From positions 1 to 7,320 of the forward strand of contig JAHRHW010000224.1 in NCBI GenBank assembly GCA_019100305.1: 7,320 bases of DNA, written 5' to 3'. This DNA is from Candidatus Thiodiazotropha taylori (GTDB lineage: Bacteria > Pseudomonadota > Gammaproteobacteria > Chromatiales > Chromatiaceae). The position numbers and the translations under genes were made by a program. Under the pieces are notes generated by a model that had not been told where the DNA came from, searched no databases, and saw nothing but the letters and a program-made list of their open reading frames with translations. Positions 6,534 to 7,320 of this stretch are shown here, piece by piece (the stretch's first letter is position 1; every line of letters begins with the position of its first letter).

Positions 6534-7320
6534 TTACCGCAACCGAATTCTTCCATGCGCTCACTCCCTGAACCGGAAGGCGCCTCAAAATATGTTTTAA
6601 TCCGTTGGTGTCTTTGCTTCATCAGCGGCGCCAATAGCGCCTTGAGAAGCATGCTCAACGGCACCACGGTGACAATCATCAGAATCAGAAATACCACATA
6701 GACCGCCAACACAGGTGTCCGTTTGGAGTCACCCTGTTTGCCGATCCTGCGCAACAACTTACCCCAAATCAGGAAACTACGATAACCCACTTTTTCTGAT
6801 TGAATTTGACTCACGTCCGCTTCCACTGCCTGCAGACCCTGTAACAATGGGCCGTCGCTCTTCTCCGCATCCTCACCAAGCGCTTGTTCGATCGCATGAC
6901 CGAAGCGGCAGCAGGCCTGAATCTCCTGATCGGAGACCCCGGCGGCGGGAAATCCCCAGAAGGGCTCCTTCTTACCTGTCCACAGCCATCTTGGGGTGGT
7001 GATGAAGGAGGCCAGCAGGGAGCCCTGATCTGTCAGCACCACATTATCAATCAAACGCGCCCCACAGTCATCCAGCATACCCTTCATGGTCTCTTGCGCC
7101 CGCGTCCACATATTGCGGCAGCCGATGACCGTGATCACCGGTTTACCGTTGAGTAATCGCTTGGCCTGTTCGCTCTGCAGGAAGCCGCTTATCGGCAGGG
7201 CCGGGGCCAGAAACCAGACCTGATAGGCGAGGATCACCAGGTCCGCATCGTAATCTGCATCAATCTGCAATGGTTTTAACTCAGGGGCATCCAGATAGAC
7301 GCATTCGGGAAAAACATCCA
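6530..7320 (-). CDS. darA: DarA-like dialkylresorcinol biosynthesis protein with C-terminal membrane helix (5' end outside window)
   Basis: The frame is open to the right edge, and 262 residues are visible. The TTG at 7270 is not the start: family-like sequence (DVFPECVYLDAPELKPL) continues in frame upstream of it. Flavodoxin-like elements are visible: DADLVILAYQVWFLAPALP, then the strand-loop KPVITVIGCRNMWTRAQE, then VVLTDQGSLLASFITTPRWL. I recognise this pattern from proteins annotated as dialkylresorcinol condensing enzyme DarA; the exact chemical step (condensation versus cyclisation) is described differently between studies, so I leave it open. A hydrophobic helix at about 6647-6715 (VLAVYVVFLILMIVTVVPLS), flanked by basic residues, suggests a membrane anchor, followed by a short tail ending in EEFGCGK. 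It is the first visible gene of the right arm, and its stop overlaps the DarB-like start by 4 bp. The N-terminal nucleotide-binding loop, if any, lies outside the window. Confidence 0.8.
   Translation of the reverse strand, partial: DVFPECVYLDAPELKPLQIDADYDADLVILAYQVWFLAPALPISGFLQSEQAKRLLNGKPVITVIGCRNMWTRAQETMKGMLDDCGARLIDNVVLTDQGSLLASFITTPRWLWTGKKEPFWGFPAAGVSDQEIQACCRFGHAIEQALGEDAEKSDGPLLQGLQAVEADVSQIQSEKVGYRSFLIWGKLLRRIGKQGDSKRTPVLAVYVVFLILMIVTVVPLSMLLKALLAPLMKQRHQRIKTYFEAPSGSGSERMEEFGCGK

Noticed and set aside
7262..7270. TTG at 7270 (- strand) as the start of the DarA-like gene
   Set aside because: The frame continues open to the window edge with sensible family-like residues, so the gene is cut by the window rather than starting here.

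Overview
The window is coding from edge to edge and reads as part of one biosynthetic gene cluster. It is most likely from the chromosome of a gammaproteobacterium. This placement is inferred from protein style, a base composition in the mid-50s % GC by eye, ATGA/TAATG-coupled genes and very frequent GATC; no 16S or housekeeping marker is present to confirm it. I see no RNA gene, insertion sequence, CRISPR array, attachment site or gap longer than 4 bases between genes.

The left arm (1-4009, + strand) encodes an export and fatty-acid-like module. It holds the C-terminal part of an ABC ATPase (its Walker A half lies left of the window), an ABC-2 permease, a small acyl carrier protein (ACP), a ketosynthase with an intact Cys-His-His triad, and a shorter ketosynthase-like protein that appears to have lost the nucleophile (chain-length-factor-like). 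The genes are 4 bp apart or overlap by one base in a TAATG, so they look like one translationally coupled transcript.

The right arm (3987-7320, - strand) is read toward the first arm. In transcription order it has a DarA-like protein with a C-terminal membrane helix (its N-terminus lies beyond the right edge), a DarB-like KAS III condensing enzyme, a 135-residue protein with a possible cryptic helix-turn-helix, and a BtrH-like cysteine acyltransferase. Overlaps are 4, 4 and 8 bp. The two arms meet tail to tail with a 23-bp coding overlap.

Working model (inference): the ACP, ketosynthase and partner make or present a beta-ketoacyl or modified fatty acyl chain. The DarB/DarA pair condenses and cyclises acyl chains, as in dialkylresorcinol pathways. 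The BtrH-like enzyme transfers an acyl group from a carrier to an acceptor, and the ABC transporter exports the product or a lipid-linked form. DarA/DarB homologues are known from dialkylresorcinol and flexirubin-type clusters. The combination with a BtrH-like acyltransferase, a chain-length-factor-like protein and a dedicated exporter has no product that I can name, and it is the main point of interest here. Promoters of both arms lie outside the window.
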